This document shows, one piece after another, positions 43,780 to 53,470 of a DNA stretch of 64,000 bases. Source of the stretch: Choristoneura fumiferana (taxonomy: Eukaryota; Arthropoda; Insecta; Lepidoptera; Tortricidae); assembly GCF_025370935.1 (NCBI RefSeq), contig NC_133473.1:7125427-7189426 (forward strand), written 5' to 3'. The position numbers were made by a program, and so were the translations under genes. The notes below the pieces were generated by a model that saw only the letters and a list, made by a program, of their open reading frames with translations, made no database searches and was not told the DNA's origin. Numbering within the stretch: the first letter of the stretch is position 1; the number at the start of each line of letters is the position of its first letter.

Positions 43780-44230
43780 ATATAGATTTAATCAAAACAA
43801 TCATATTCTTTCTTTTGAATAAATTAGACATTTGACAACTCTTGTCCAGCTACATTATAAAAATATATTTTTACAGCATCTTTAGCGAAGACTGTCAGCT
43901 CGGTTCAAATACATTTATAGTGATTTTTTGAACTTATACCTGTCTCTTCTCAAACGCTTGTCTTTAGCACCAAATCCTACTGCGGTTTAATCCCTCCAGT
44001 TTCTTCTCTTCTACTAGGATTAAACCTTTATATTTATTTGTAACCTGAGCCATGTTGATATTTAGTGTAGGTATTTGTATATAAACTCTGTTTATTCTTT
44101 TAGTCAAATACCGTTTATTTTCACTAAGATTCGTGTCGTTTCGTCCGCATCAGAAGCGCACGCCAAAATTTTAATCTTCATTGAATAAAACTTTCACTAT
44201 CCGCAAACAGTGTCCCCCGTGAAAACTGAC
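43780..44230. repeat. Mosaic junction: dispersed repeat plus 5' LTR fragment
   Basis: Blocks in the order of 23872-24440 run on both sides of the LTR fragment (44053-44145), with many short gaps compared with that copy. It is either an element inserted next to the LTR or a poorly resolved assembly stretch. Confidence 0.5.
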
Positions 44231-44514
44231 ACCTATAAAATTCGGGAAAGGCTACTTTTCAGAATAGCGATTTAAAAAAATCACGTACAGCGTAGTAAGC
44301 GTTTCTATTAACTTAAACATGATAATAAAATTTGCGGTTAATACACAGAACCCTCAATCAATATATTTTTATTCTATGACCACCCCAAATGCAATTTAGA
44401 AAAGAAAACACTTGTCAGACTGACAGCTGATAGTCAGTTGTCATTTTCACTCGCCTCACTACCACTGCCACTGTCATACTCAGACTGTCACTGAACTGAC
44501 ACAGCAGGGCTACT

Positions 44515-44634
44515 ACGAAACTTGAAACTCGAAGTTCGTGTCGTATCGTCCCTCTCGCTCTCGTATTAAACAGTACAAGTGTCAGAGAGACCGAACGACA
44601 CAAACTTCGAGTTTCGAGTTTCGTAGTAGCCCTG
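44515..44634. mobile_element. hAT MITE, CAGGGCTACTACGAA family
   Basis: A 120-bp palindrome CAGGGCTACTACGAAACTTG to GAGTTTCGTAGTAGCCCTG; same family as 25147-25269. The flanking octamers (TGACACAG and CTGACTAC) do not match, so the target duplication has decayed. It ends about 180 bases upstream of the mRpL27 start codon, so it lies in or near that promoter. Confidence 0.85.
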
Positions 44635-44812
44635 CTGACTACTGACAGACCGACCACGGACGGAGCTGAGAGAGAGAGAAGAGAGTAGTGTACTAGTGTA
44701 GGTAGTGAATGTATCCAGTTGGTCAAATTTATTACTTAAAATTACGAAAACAACAAAAATAAACGAATGAAGTAAAAGAACTTTATCAGTCTACATTACT
44801 TATAACATTGAA

Positions 44813-46140
44813 ATGGCTTTTAACCTGCTTAGCAAAAACAAAATCTCCTCTGTTCTGCTTGGTAGGTAACAATCATAACCTTAAAATATGAGCTTCTGAC
44901 TAAATCGCCACGATATTAAGGAACCGGTGAACGAAAGATACTGTAATGCTATGTTTTTACAGAGTCTGTTCGTCATGCGAGTAAGAAAACCGGTGGTAGT
45001 ACGAAGAATACTAACTGCAAAGTGAAACCTAAGCATAGAGGATGGAAGGTGCAGGATGGACATTCTGTACAAGCAGGCTATATTCTGGCAACGCAGCGAA
45101 CCCCTAGATTCCACCCAGGACTGAATGTAAGCAATTTAATGAAAATCAGGAAAAAAATAGAGAAAATTAAAATATTACAATTATTCTTAACAAGTTGTAA
45201 AAATCATATAGAATTCATAAATCCTATTCATCCTGGAATTAAATTGTGTTTTTTTACTATGCGCAATACTATGTTGTCTGGAAATAATCACTATTATTAT
45301 TTATTAGAATATAACTTTTAGGGGCTGTTTCACCATCCATTGATTAGTCTCAACTGACAGTTAAATGTGATGCCGTCACCGTCTATTTAAACAAAACAAA
45401 GAGACGGTATCACAACAGCCCCTTTATCTTATAAATTTACCTTAGACTGCACATTGGTTTACAATAGTTTGTGATTGGATTGTGGATATGCAAGTACATA
45501 AATTGTGTTAAAACCTAACCACTTTTGTTAAAAAATTCTGAGCTTTATCACATTTTTTTGGGTTTCATTGCATATTGTATTATGGTACTTTACAAGTATT
45601 TATTTAACTTGTAATGTATGTATGTGCTGGTCAAATCTTGCAAGTTAGAATTGACACACTTCCAGTGGTTGAATAGACTTGAAATTTGGCATACTTATGT
45701 AAATCTGGTGACAATATAGTAATCTAGCAGTGATCAAGATCGTCTCCGCAGGACAGAACTCAACGGTTATAGGAATCTACTTAAAATTTGGTACGGATAT
45801 GTAATTAGGATGACAATACAAGTACAGTCAACAAAAAGAATTATCAGCAAAAAAGCTTGTATCTAAAATTAAATTTTCAACAAAAGTTTATTTTCATTTA
45901 CTACCACAATGCAATTACAGGTTGGTTTTGTTTCAGGTTGGTTTTGGCCGTAACGGCACACTCTTTGCCATGGAACCAGGCAAAGTGGTGGTCACATGTG
46001 AAAAATTTGAGCCTAACTGGGAGCACACATGGGTCCAGAGGATCTATGGGGGTAGGGAACAGCAATCAATATACAAGAAGTACTTCAATGTTATACCTGC
46101 ACCGCAACATCAAAAGTTCAAGCTGGTTGATGAAGTATGA
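44813..46140 (+). CDS. mRpL27: Mitochondrial ribosomal protein bL27m, complete 3-exon gene
   Basis: A component of the mitochondrial large ribosomal subunit; bL27 lies near the peptidyl-transferase centre. Exons: 44813-44861, 44963-45126, 45937-46140; all junctions GT-AG; total 417 bases, 138 residues plus TGA, the usual size. Conserved bL27 features are present in order: ASKKTGGSTKN after a short basic leader that would serve as mitochondrial targeting peptide, then WKVQDGHSVQAGYILATQR, FHPGLNVGFGRNGTLFA and a C-terminal EKFEPNW..QRIYGGREQ extension typical of the mitochondrial form. The third acceptor is preceded by a near duplicate of itself. It is probably nested in a limpet intron on the same strand. 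An AATAAA at 46362-46367 is a likely polyadenylation signal. Confidence 0.94.
45321..45422. mobile_element. PIF-like MITE, internally deleted, in mRpL27 intron 2
   Basis: GGGGCTGTTTCACCATCCAT start and CAGCCCC end as in 21679-21828, but the right arm lacks about 40 bases. TTA lies before it and TTT after it, a decayed target duplication. Confidence 0.8.
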
Positions 46141-46361
46141 ACTATATTGTTGTGTAGTGTATTGTTTATAGTTATTTATAGAGACCGGATTATGTGCAAC
46201 ACAAAAAGCCTGAAACATGCAGTATAATTGATGATAAATGGTTAAATGCATGAAAACTGTCAAAATAGCATGCAATTATAAATTAGAAGACAGTTTATTT
46301 ATTTTAAAATCAATTGTGCTTTTTAATTGCATTATAATCCGGTCTTTAGTTATTTAGTTGA

Positions 46362-46367
46362 AATAAA
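46362..46367 (+). other. Probable mRpL27 polyadenylation signal
   Basis: AATAAA 222 bases after the stop codon, in TTGAAATAAAAGAATAG, followed by T-poor sequence. The best candidate downstream of the gene. Confidence 0.5.
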
Positions 46368-46699
46368 AGAATAGAAATAATAATGATGATGAATTTTCAT
46401 TCTCAAAATCAGCTCCGAAGGGAACGTGTCTTATTTACATAGTTCCATTATCATGACAGCGCCATCTCTTAACAGATACGGGAACTGTCGTGTTAGTGTG
46501 GTGAACGTTTTTCTATGTAGGAGCTTATTTCGCGCGGTTGTGACTCCTGTTTCAGTTGGTTTCATTAAACACCAACAGATGGCAGTATAAAAAAACTTTT
46601 ATTTTTACAATCGTTACTGATAATTATAAAATCAGAAGGTGAGTTTAGATACCTCATATCTCAAAAAAAAATATTGTTCCTGAGGAGGCGTGTTAAATG

Positions 46700-47010
46700 C
46701 ATTCTTCGCAGCTTATAACAAGCTAGTTGATTACTAATGTATTTGTCTTAGCTGAATTGATTAGCTTGGTGGTATGTTTGATAATTATTTTTGTCCTAGC
46801 GTCCGCTTCGCCCGCGTGGAATTCGGTTATCGCGCGCTCCTCCCTCGGGAACTGTGCCTATGACTATGTCACTCGATCTCTGGCCCATAAACTATCTCTA
46901 TGCCAAAAATCACGTCGATCCGTCGCTCCGTTTCGACGTGAAAGACGGACAAACATATACAAACACACACACACACACACTTTCACATTTTATAATATTA
47001 GTATGGATTA
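46700..47010 (+). repeat. Interspersed repeat
   Basis: Contains GTCCGCTTCGCCCGCGTGGA and TCGGTTATCGCGCGCTCC and an (AC)n run at 46963-46980, ending TTTTATAATATTAGTATGGA. I recognise this as a common lepidopteran repeat by general knowledge; class uncertain. No gene at 46370-46700. Confidence 0.55.
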
Positions 47011-47797
47011 GTCTTGCTAACCTAGTAGTTTGACCTAAAGCCTCTCAAATAGAGTTTTGTCGGCCGACCAACCACCGACCATCTGCTAGAAGTTTCGAGA
47101 TTAATCGAGAATAATAATAACTTGTTTCGACGTATACCTGCCAACTTACTGCAGTACAAAAAGGACCGCCTGCGTGGTTAATTCACGAGCTCTTTTGCCG
47201 CACGGCAAATACAAATATTTGCGGAGGATAGGAGTAAGTATTTGTCTTTGGTCAGGATGTTTAGAATTTGTTGCCCGTTGTTCTAGTAACTGAAACTAGG
47301 TCGGCAAATATTTTGCCCTGCTCACTGTAAAAATAGGTTACAATAGAATCTTATCTCCATCGGAGATCTTTGTTTTTGTTCAATGTGCATTTCATAGTTA
47401 GGTATTGGTAATGCCAGAACTCAGCAAAGTGAAGCTTATTGAGGAAGTTTTCCGAGAAGTTTTTTTTTTACATACGGTAAAGCTTCTCAAGCCATCAAGA
47501 ACGTGGTTCAGACACAATTTTTTTGACATATCAAAAAAATCTTAGATTCGCTGAGCAAAGGTTAGGTATTGGTGATAAAAACAAATCATATGGTGATGAG
47601 TTTCCAAATCATTTAGATATGCCTTTAAAGCTACACAACCCAAGTCCTATTCAAAGTCGCAACAATTCTACCTGTCAGTGCCATAAAAATCCGAGGTGAG
47701 AGGAGATTGGCGATTTTCCGGAGTTAAAATGACGTCCGGCCGGTCCGGATGTTGACCCGGCCCGGATGGGACGGCGCAGGAGTAGCGCAATCAGACA

Positions 47798-48064
47798 GTG
47801 GTAGTAGCAGAACGTAGCACATTGTTTCGGCGGGTTGAAGGCATATTTTCAGAGAAAGACAGAAAATATTTTCTACACAAACTAAGTTTACATAATGGTG
47901 CTGATAAACTTGAACATTCACTTCTAACGGAAGTTTTTCAATTTGTCGAACTGAGCAACGAACAGACAGCCAAGCGTAGAGCCAAACATTGCTACGAACA
48001 TTTACGTACAGTCAACAACAAAGATATGCATACAGCCAGTGAAAAAGTGAATACCGAAAAGTAA
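47798..48064 (+). other. Unrecognised 88-codon open frame
   Basis: The translation is compositionally protein-like (Lys, Glu and Leu rich; RKYFLHKLSLHNGADKLEHS, RRAKHCYEHLRTVNNKDMHT), unlike most frames here, but there is no splice context, recognised domain or repeat copy in the window. It may be a piece of a transposon protein. The surrounding 47040-47790 shows nothing recognisable. Confidence 0.2.
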
Positions 48065-48144
48065 CAGAATTTGGAGTTGAAATAAAAAATACAAAAAGAC
48101 TCCAAAAAACCAATCTTAATGATGAATGTTCAAGTTTATCAGCA

Positions 48145-48385
48145 TCTGACGACCGGATGGTCAAGGTATTAGAGAACCGGACTAACGAAGCTTGAGGTCC
48201 CGGGTTCGATTCCCGGCCGGGGCAGATATTTGTATGAACAATACGAATGTTTGTTCTCGGGTTGGGTGCTTAATATGTATTTATTTATACTAAGTATGTT
48301 TATCCGTTGCCTAGTATAATACAAGCTTTGCTTAGTTTGGGACTAGGTCAATTGGTGTCAAGTGTCCCATGATATTTATTTAGGT
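48145..48385 (+). mobile_element. tRNA-derived SINE, family 3
   Basis: A tRNA-like head with the B box GGTTCGATTCC (48203-48213) inside GGTCCCGGGTTCGATTCCCG, then a body ending GTCAATTGGTGTCAAGTGTC and ATGATATTTATTT. Reverse-complement 3' fragments lie at 11685-11735 and 49480-49535. Confidence 0.8.
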
Positions 48386-48431
48386 ACAAACTAGGCTGAG
48401 CCTGTATCTTGGGACCCGAGGCCTTATTGTA

Positions 48432-48561
48432 CAGTCGAGTTCATAAACAAGTGAGCAAAAATTTGTTCAATAATATCTGAACACGACTACGCCGTTAACA
48501 ATAGAGTCGTGTTCAGATATTTTTAATCAAATTTTTGCTCACAACTTTATGAACTCGACTG
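48432..48561. mobile_element. Palindromic MITE with TA target duplication
   Basis: A 130-bp element: CAGTCGAGTTCATAAACAAG at the left and its inverted relative ATGAACTCGACTG at the right, flanked by TA (48430-48431 and 48562-48563). Inner AATATCTGAACACGACT / AGTCGTGTTCAGATATT arms extend the palindrome. The TA sites and CAGT start fit a Tc1/mariner-mobilised MITE. Confidence 0.85.
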
Positions 48562-48662
48562 TAACACACTTGGAATCAAAATTGTTTTCACCACTTCTTT
48601 CTGTCGCATGGTGTGAGACGATGTTAGAAAGAGATAGGTGCATGTGATCGCGAGCACCAGTA

Positions 48663-48852
48663 CCCTTAGTGTAAGTTTTCGGTTACAAAATACGTCTCGA
48701 TCGCGTTCGCGTTAAAATCTCAATTTTTATGGAAACACGAACGTCGCAAACGTTTCGCTAGAGGCGCTGTTCGTGTTTGCATACAAATTGAGATTTTAAC
48801 GGGAACGCGATCGAGACGTATTTTGTAACTTAAACTAAACTTACACTAAGGG
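48663..48852. mobile_element. Palindromic MITE, CCCTTAGTGTAAGTTT ends
   Basis: A 190-bp near-palindrome: CCCTTAGTGTAAGTTT to AAACTTACACTAAGGG, with inner arms TACGTCTCGATCGCGTTC and GAACGCGATCGAGACGTA. No clear target duplication. Confidence 0.75.
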
Positions 48853-48903
48853 CACAGGGCGTTAGACAATACGGCTACAGGTGAGTTGGAAGTTGGATGG
48901 AAC

Positions 48904-49352
48904 CATAGTGGCGTATTATGGGTATCAGCCGTTCGGGGCAGAAGAAAATTTTGCCGCCTTCTTATTTAGGGTACACTTACTCATTGTAATCGGTGCGAAT
49001 CGTAGGTGCATTTTTTTGTTATGGAATTATCATCATGATCATCCCAGCCTATACACGTCCCACTGCTGGGCACAGTCCTCGTCTCAGAATGAGAACACTT
49101 GGGCCGTAGTTCCCACGCGGGCCCAGTGCGGATTGGGAACTTCACACGCACCATTGAATTGCTGCGCTGGTTTGCGCAGGTTTCCTCACGATGTTTTCCT
49201 TCACCGAAAAGCTCGTGGTAAATTTCAAATGGGATTTCGCACATGAATTTCGAAAAAACTCAGAGGTGCGAGCCGGGGTTTGAACTCACGATCCTCTGCT
49301 TGAGAAGCGATAGGTCAAATCAAACCACTACTTAGGCTACCACGACTCGGTT
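48904..49352. mobile_element. hAT element fragment carrying a family 2 SINE
   Basis: ATAGTGGCGTATTATGGGTA to TTATGGAATTATCATCATGA (48904-49030) matches the left half of the hAT element at 52546-52776. It is followed by a nearly full SINE on the minus strand (49030-49352) with GAGTTCAAACCCCGGCTCG as B box. The right hAT end is missing. Confidence 0.7.
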
Positions 49353-49534
49353 GGGTAGGGTATTGTACCTACCTCAAAAAGAAAAAAACTATGTAATCTT
49401 ATCTATATCTATTAATTATTAATAATTTATTGAATCAGGCGTTACTTTGCGGAGGTCCATATCAATAAATAAATAAATAAAATAAAAATATCATAAGACA
49501 CTTGACACCAATTGACCTAGTCCTAAACTAAGCA

Positions 49535-50142
49535 ATGAACTAAAACATGCAATAACTTTGCTCACCCGCGACCTTATGATAGCTACGTTCATGCAAGATA
49601 ATAATAATATGCGTGTTCATGCAGTTCCTCCACCTCAACACTAGTAAGAAAACACACAAATCATAAAAACCCATCTATCACCATCACCATCACTGTCGCG
49701 ACACAACCGTACACCATGCTACCAGATGTAAGACTAACAAACGTTTTAATTTGTCAATGTAACTCCCTAAGTACCCACCAATTAATATATTTTTTCCCAA
49801 ACAAAACTACCCATAAAATTTTAATAAATTTTTGTCGTCATAATGTTACCTTGAATTTTTATTTATTTACTGTTAAGGCGTGTTTTGTTAATCTTAACTG
49901 TTATTTCTGAAATTAGACCCAAGCCGTATATATATAATAAGGGCCGAAGATACTAAATTTACCTGTTCATTAATAATAGACCCCATACTGGTGTACCTAA
50001 TTATTTGCATGCATTTCAGAGCATCGAGACGACACCCCTTGCCACAATAATGTAACATAACACTTCATGAGGATCCGAGCATATCTTGCATAAACGTAGC
50101 TATTATAAGGTCGCGGGTGAGCAAAGCTATTGTTTAGTTCAT
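49535..50142. mobile_element. TIR element with ~60-bp inverted ends
   Basis: ATGAACTAAAACATGCAATA ... ACGTTCATGCAAGATA (49535-49600) and TATCTTGCATAAACGTAGCT ... TTGTTTAGTTCAT (50082-50142) are reverse complements with few differences; both contain CTCACCCGCGACCTTAT or its complement. About 480 bases of AT-rich interior show no transposase. Confidence 0.78.
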
Positions 50143-50144
50143 TA

Positions 50145-50345
50145 TTAATTATTAATGAATACTTTTAAACGAGCAATTCTTGCATATATATTTTCTTCTT
50201 GCAGAATTTCGGAAACGGCTCCAACGATTTCGATGAAATTTGGTATGTAGGGGTTTTCGGGGACGACAAATCGATCTAGCTTGGCATTATCTCTGAGAAA
50301 ACGCTTATTAACAAGTTGTAGCCCGAGCAAAGCTCGGTCGCCCAG
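50145..50345. repeat. Interspersed repeat ending GAGCAAAGCTCGGTCGCCC
   Basis: CGGCTCCAACGATTTCGATG, AAATTTGGTATGTAGGGGTT and a terminal GCCCGAGCAAAGCTCGG hairpin. I recognise this as a common lepidopteran repeat from general knowledge; class not proven. Confidence 0.5.
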
Positions 50346-50393
50346 GTCGCAATGTACTTAAATTAAAGCCAAATAAACGTTTGATTGCACGCA

Positions 50394-50610
50394 GGACTGA
50401 TGGCCGATCGGGTCAGAAGGTCTCGAATGGCGTCTGCGGACCGGGAGACGAGCTGTCGGTAGAGCTCCACAAGATGGAGCGACGACCTGGTTAAGATCGA
50501 GGATCACGTTGGATGCGTAAAGCACAAGACCGGTCTGCGTGGAGAGCCTTGCGGGAGGCCTATGTCCAGCAGTGGACGTCTTTCGGCTGACATCATGATG
50601 ATGATGAAAC
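50394..50610 (+). mobile_element. 3' end of an RTE-type LINE
   Basis: Contains the block encoding WSDDLVKIEDHVGC and ALREAYVQQWTSF in shifted frames, then a (GAT)n tail (CATCATGATGATGATG). Heavily 5'-truncated. Confidence 0.7.
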
Positions 50611-50689
50611 GTTTGATACATCCATATATACTGCTTGTGCCAGTTATGAGTCGCCGAATCCGTAAAAAATAGTATCCGACCTACCACGT

Positions 50690-52545
50690 ACTTTCACGGA
50701 TTCTGATCGGACGTAAGCGTAATCGCTCTAAACGCCAAACTTTTTAACCATACGATGGCAACTGTAAAATTACAGCCATTATGTATCCATAATCTCTCAC
50801 CACGTGCCTTTTCTCCCCTCGTCGAAGGGCGCTCGACATTTCCCACTCGTAATTTTTCTCGGCCGCCATATTGTAGTGCCCGCCCAATAACTCGACGGCT
50901 GTTATATTTCAACGGCTAAATTAAACTTTTTGCTGAAAAACGAAAGTTATCATGTGCAACTGGCTTTTATGGATTACGGGGCTGAGTTTCTGCTATAGCT
51001 ACAGGATATTTCATAGTTTTGAACAAATCTATGAGCGACTAACTTTTACTTACGGCTTCGTTCGGGTACCTACTTATAATAATCCGTCAATTCCGAAAGT
51101 TGCATTAAAATTCAGGGGTTTTGCATTTCCATCTATAGAAATTTCCGATTAATTCCGATTAATCCTATTATTTATTTTTTATTTAGTAAGTTTGCTCAAC
51201 GAAATTGAATAAATTCTAAATTTATTTAAGTATTGCAAATCACATTACATTACACAGGTGGTACAAACATCAGGTTTACATGTGACGCCCTGCAAGGTCA
51301 CAGCACAGCAACATAAATATTAGGATGAATAAACATGGTTGTTTTGGTCGACTATGTACAATGGGAACAGGATAAAGTGTTGAAATTTCATTAAGGCCAA
51401 TGCCATTTCCACTTGTCTTTTAAATTCCACGGAAACAGCACGCGGGAAAACAAAATCTATGTACTCCGAGGACATCTGGATGATAATAAGTTTGCAAGCG
51501 CGAAGCCTGTACAATTATACCTCATGCACTTACCAGTGGGGAAGCCTTACGTTTCATTCCACGCTCCCATTCCCTTTTTAAAAGCGCTTCGAGCCCACTC
51601 TGCCTCCAAGGCGTTTTGAAAAGCAAAACTTTTAGTGCAACTAACAGTCGGTCCAAACTGAATCATGTATGTTCAGAATACAGTTGGAATTCCAATAGGG
51701 GTTTAGTGTCTGCGTTCCGTTCCAATTATGGTATCTGAGCGCTGATGTTTTTCTAATGAAAATCCTGACTTGTGGACTTATTGTTTGGCTCGAGTGACGT
51801 CTTCGCTGTAGATGTCATTGGGTCGATGACCTATAATTTTTAAAATTGAAGACTAATGAAATTAAACAGTGTTTTTTGCAGATTTCTCACGATAGTGGGA
51901 CTTTTAAAAAGTGAATGACACAAAGTCAGTATCAAAATGTAACTTTGCAACCCTATAGCTTCTAAGCGAATTAAGTTAACATTTGTTATTTTAAAGTTTT
52001 TATAAGTACCCTCAGCTTATCAAATGAGAATAATTTCAGCCTTTCTCTACTTATATCCCAATGCTGCAAGACTGAGGCGTGAAAATACGCCGAAATGGTA
52101 CGAGATAAGATGGTACGGCAGTTTGCCATGCTCGACTTCATGCCTCCAGATTAAGTATTAAAATAACCCTAATAGTTTTTATCCCGTGGAAAAATGGATG
52201 CTTACATTATGGATGATTAGATCGGTTATTTAACTATTCACTCAAATATATTTTCGCCTTAGTAGCGAATACAATAAAAAGCTCGCAACAATGTACTCAG
52301 CCGGGAAATGCCATATCTCGTTTCCCTAAACAAGTCTAGCTTCCGAACGGCGCCCTTTTTTAATCCGCCCGAACATGTTTACGATCGTCAACTTTTCGTA
52401 TAAAAAATTTCAACACCCGGTGAGGCGATAAACATCAGCCCTGTAACGCGTCTGGTGCTAGCTACTGCTTTACGGAGCAAGTTATTGTTTTAATCTTTTA
52501 AGTTGTCTTTGCGATGATGGTGCAACATTATGCTGGTCTTTATTA
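50690..52545. other. Mostly unassigned sequence
   Basis: 50694-50912 is CpG-richer than its surroundings (CTCGGCCGCCATATTGTAGT, GTCGAAGGGCGCTCGAC) with an open frame but no recognised domain; it could be regulatory. 51180-51620 and on to 52545 are AT-rich without a supported feature. Confidence 0.4.
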
Positions 52546-52776
52546 CAGTGGCGTAGCGTGGGTATCAGCCGCCCGGGTCGGGAAAAAAATTTTGCCGCCC
52601 TCTCTTATTTAGGGTACTCATTCTAATCGATCCGAATCGTAGGTGCGACATTTTTTTTGTTATGGAATTATCATCATCATCCTAGCCTATAAACGTCCCA
52701 CTGCTGGGCACAGTCCTCCTCTCACAATGAGAACACTTGGGGCCGCCCCCCACGCCCTAACTACGCTACGCCACTG
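52546..52776. mobile_element. hAT-type element carrying a SINE fragment, exact 8-bp TSD
   Basis: Ends CAGTGGCGTAGCGTGGGTAT and CTACGCTACGCCACTG, inverted. The flanks are the exact octamer CTTTATTA (52538-52545 and 52777-52784). A piece of family 2 SINE (CGTCCCACTGCTGGGCACAG) lies inside at about 52680-52742. A diverged end of the same family is at 11473 (CAGTGGCGTAGCTTGGGGCG). Confidence 0.88.
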
Positions 52777-52875
52777 CTTTATTATAATTTATCTACTATA
52801 ATGCTCAAATTTTTATTCCATTATGCGTGGAGGTATAGTATAGGTAAGGTACGGTAGTTCCGAGTATTTAAGTAA

Positions 52876-53019
52876 AGCCCCGTTTAGACTTGCGAGAAAA
52901 ATCGCGCAAGCAGCATTACATAGTGTGCTTTATTGACCACGTCAAACTCGTTCCCTTACGATCTCGCAATGTAAATACTTACAACTTGCACTATTTTTCT
53001 TGCAGATCTAAACTGGGCT
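52876..53019. mobile_element. Palindromic MITE, AGCCCCGTTTAGA ends
   Basis: The left AGCCCCGTTTAGACTTGCGA with GAAAAATCGCGCAAG and the right CTTGCACTATTTTTCTTGCA with GATCTAAACTGGGCT are inverted relatives; ATTACAT/ATGTAAAT continue the arms. No clear target duplication. Confidence 0.65.
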
Positions 53020-53091
53020 TATGTTATTATTTTGAGCTTAAAGTTGTATTATTTGTCAAACCAATTTATTCAATTTAAGCACATTCCATCA

Positions 53092-53247
53092 ATGGAAATC
53101 AAAATGACTTTCTTCCAAGTCTCTTGCGGCGCATTCCTCTTGGCAATGTTGGTAATAAAGTCGGGGCAAGCGCGCCAGCAAAATATCGAAAAGTATCATA
53201 AGCACTACTTAATAACGAAATCCTACAACCACGCACATAAGACCTGA
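53092..53247 (+). CDS. Candidate small secreted peptide (51 residues)
   Basis: A 51-codon frame, ATG to TGA, with an alternative ATG at 53104. The first ~27 residues are a convincing signal peptide: a basic start, a hydrophobic core (FLLAMLVI) and a plausible cleavage after GQA. The remaining ~24 residues are rich in His, Lys and Tyr with no cysteine. Codon use is GC-richer than flanking sequence. It starts 73 bases after a MITE and ends just before an interspersed repeat, so chance or repeat origin cannot be excluded. No homologue known to me; no function proposed. Confidence 0.25.
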   Translation: MEIKMTFFQVSCGAFLLAMLVIKSGQARQQNIEKYHKHYLITKSYNHAHKT

Positions 53248-53271
53248 CCTAAGACTTTTAAGATGTCGTTA

Positions 53272-53470
53272 GTAGTAATTTTAGAATGGGCTAATTATTA
53301 GCTTTCATTTGATACCACATTGTTACAATACAAAATATTTTTTTTTCTTTCCTCCACCATATGTTTTTTTCGCAGACGCCATATTGAAATATTATATAGC
53401 CTATGTCACTCCGACAGTTATGACGAATCTAATACAATATCAATACTTTTCGATATTTTAATGGTAGGCG
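53272..53470 (-). repeat. Interspersed repeat, family of 6843-7125
   Basis: On the minus strand it has GTCATAACTGTCGGAGTGAC, ATAGGCTATATAATATTTCA and ATCAAATGAAAGCTAATAAT, as at 6843-7125. Truncated. Confidence 0.7.

Larger units (their letters stand above)
39885..44145 (-). mobile_element. Ty3/Gypsy LTR retrotransposon, degenerate
   Basis: A minus-strand element with gag, protease, RT, RNase H and integrase in Ty3/Gypsy order. The 3' LTR is at 39885-40044: its start TGTTTGATAT (minus) follows a polypurine tract AACGGGGGA, and its end is ATATCACA. The 5' LTR starts at its inner end at 44053, where TATCAACA is followed by TGGCTCAGGTTAC, a plausible tRNA primer site. Only about 90 bases of the 5' LTR match the 3' LTR before similarity is lost. 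Frameshifts separate all coding blocks, so the copy is inactive. No env gene. Confidence 0.85.

Noticed and set aside
45857..46171. 104-codon plus frame over mRpL27 exon 3
   Set aside because: It is offset from the bL27 frame, which matches the conserved GFGRNGTLFA block.
48160..48240. Possible tRNA gene
   Set aside because: A B box is present but no complete cloverleaf can be drawn, and the sequence continues into a body with dispersed 3' fragments, so it is a SINE head.
48881..49246. 121-codon plus frame and 87-codon minus frame
   Set aside because: They fall in the hAT-plus-SINE composite; a similar minus frame occurs in the SINE at 37969-38208.
50694..50912. 72-codon minus frame
   Set aside because: No domain or splice context; CpG-rich composition alone explains the open frame. 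Kept only as a possible regulatory patch.
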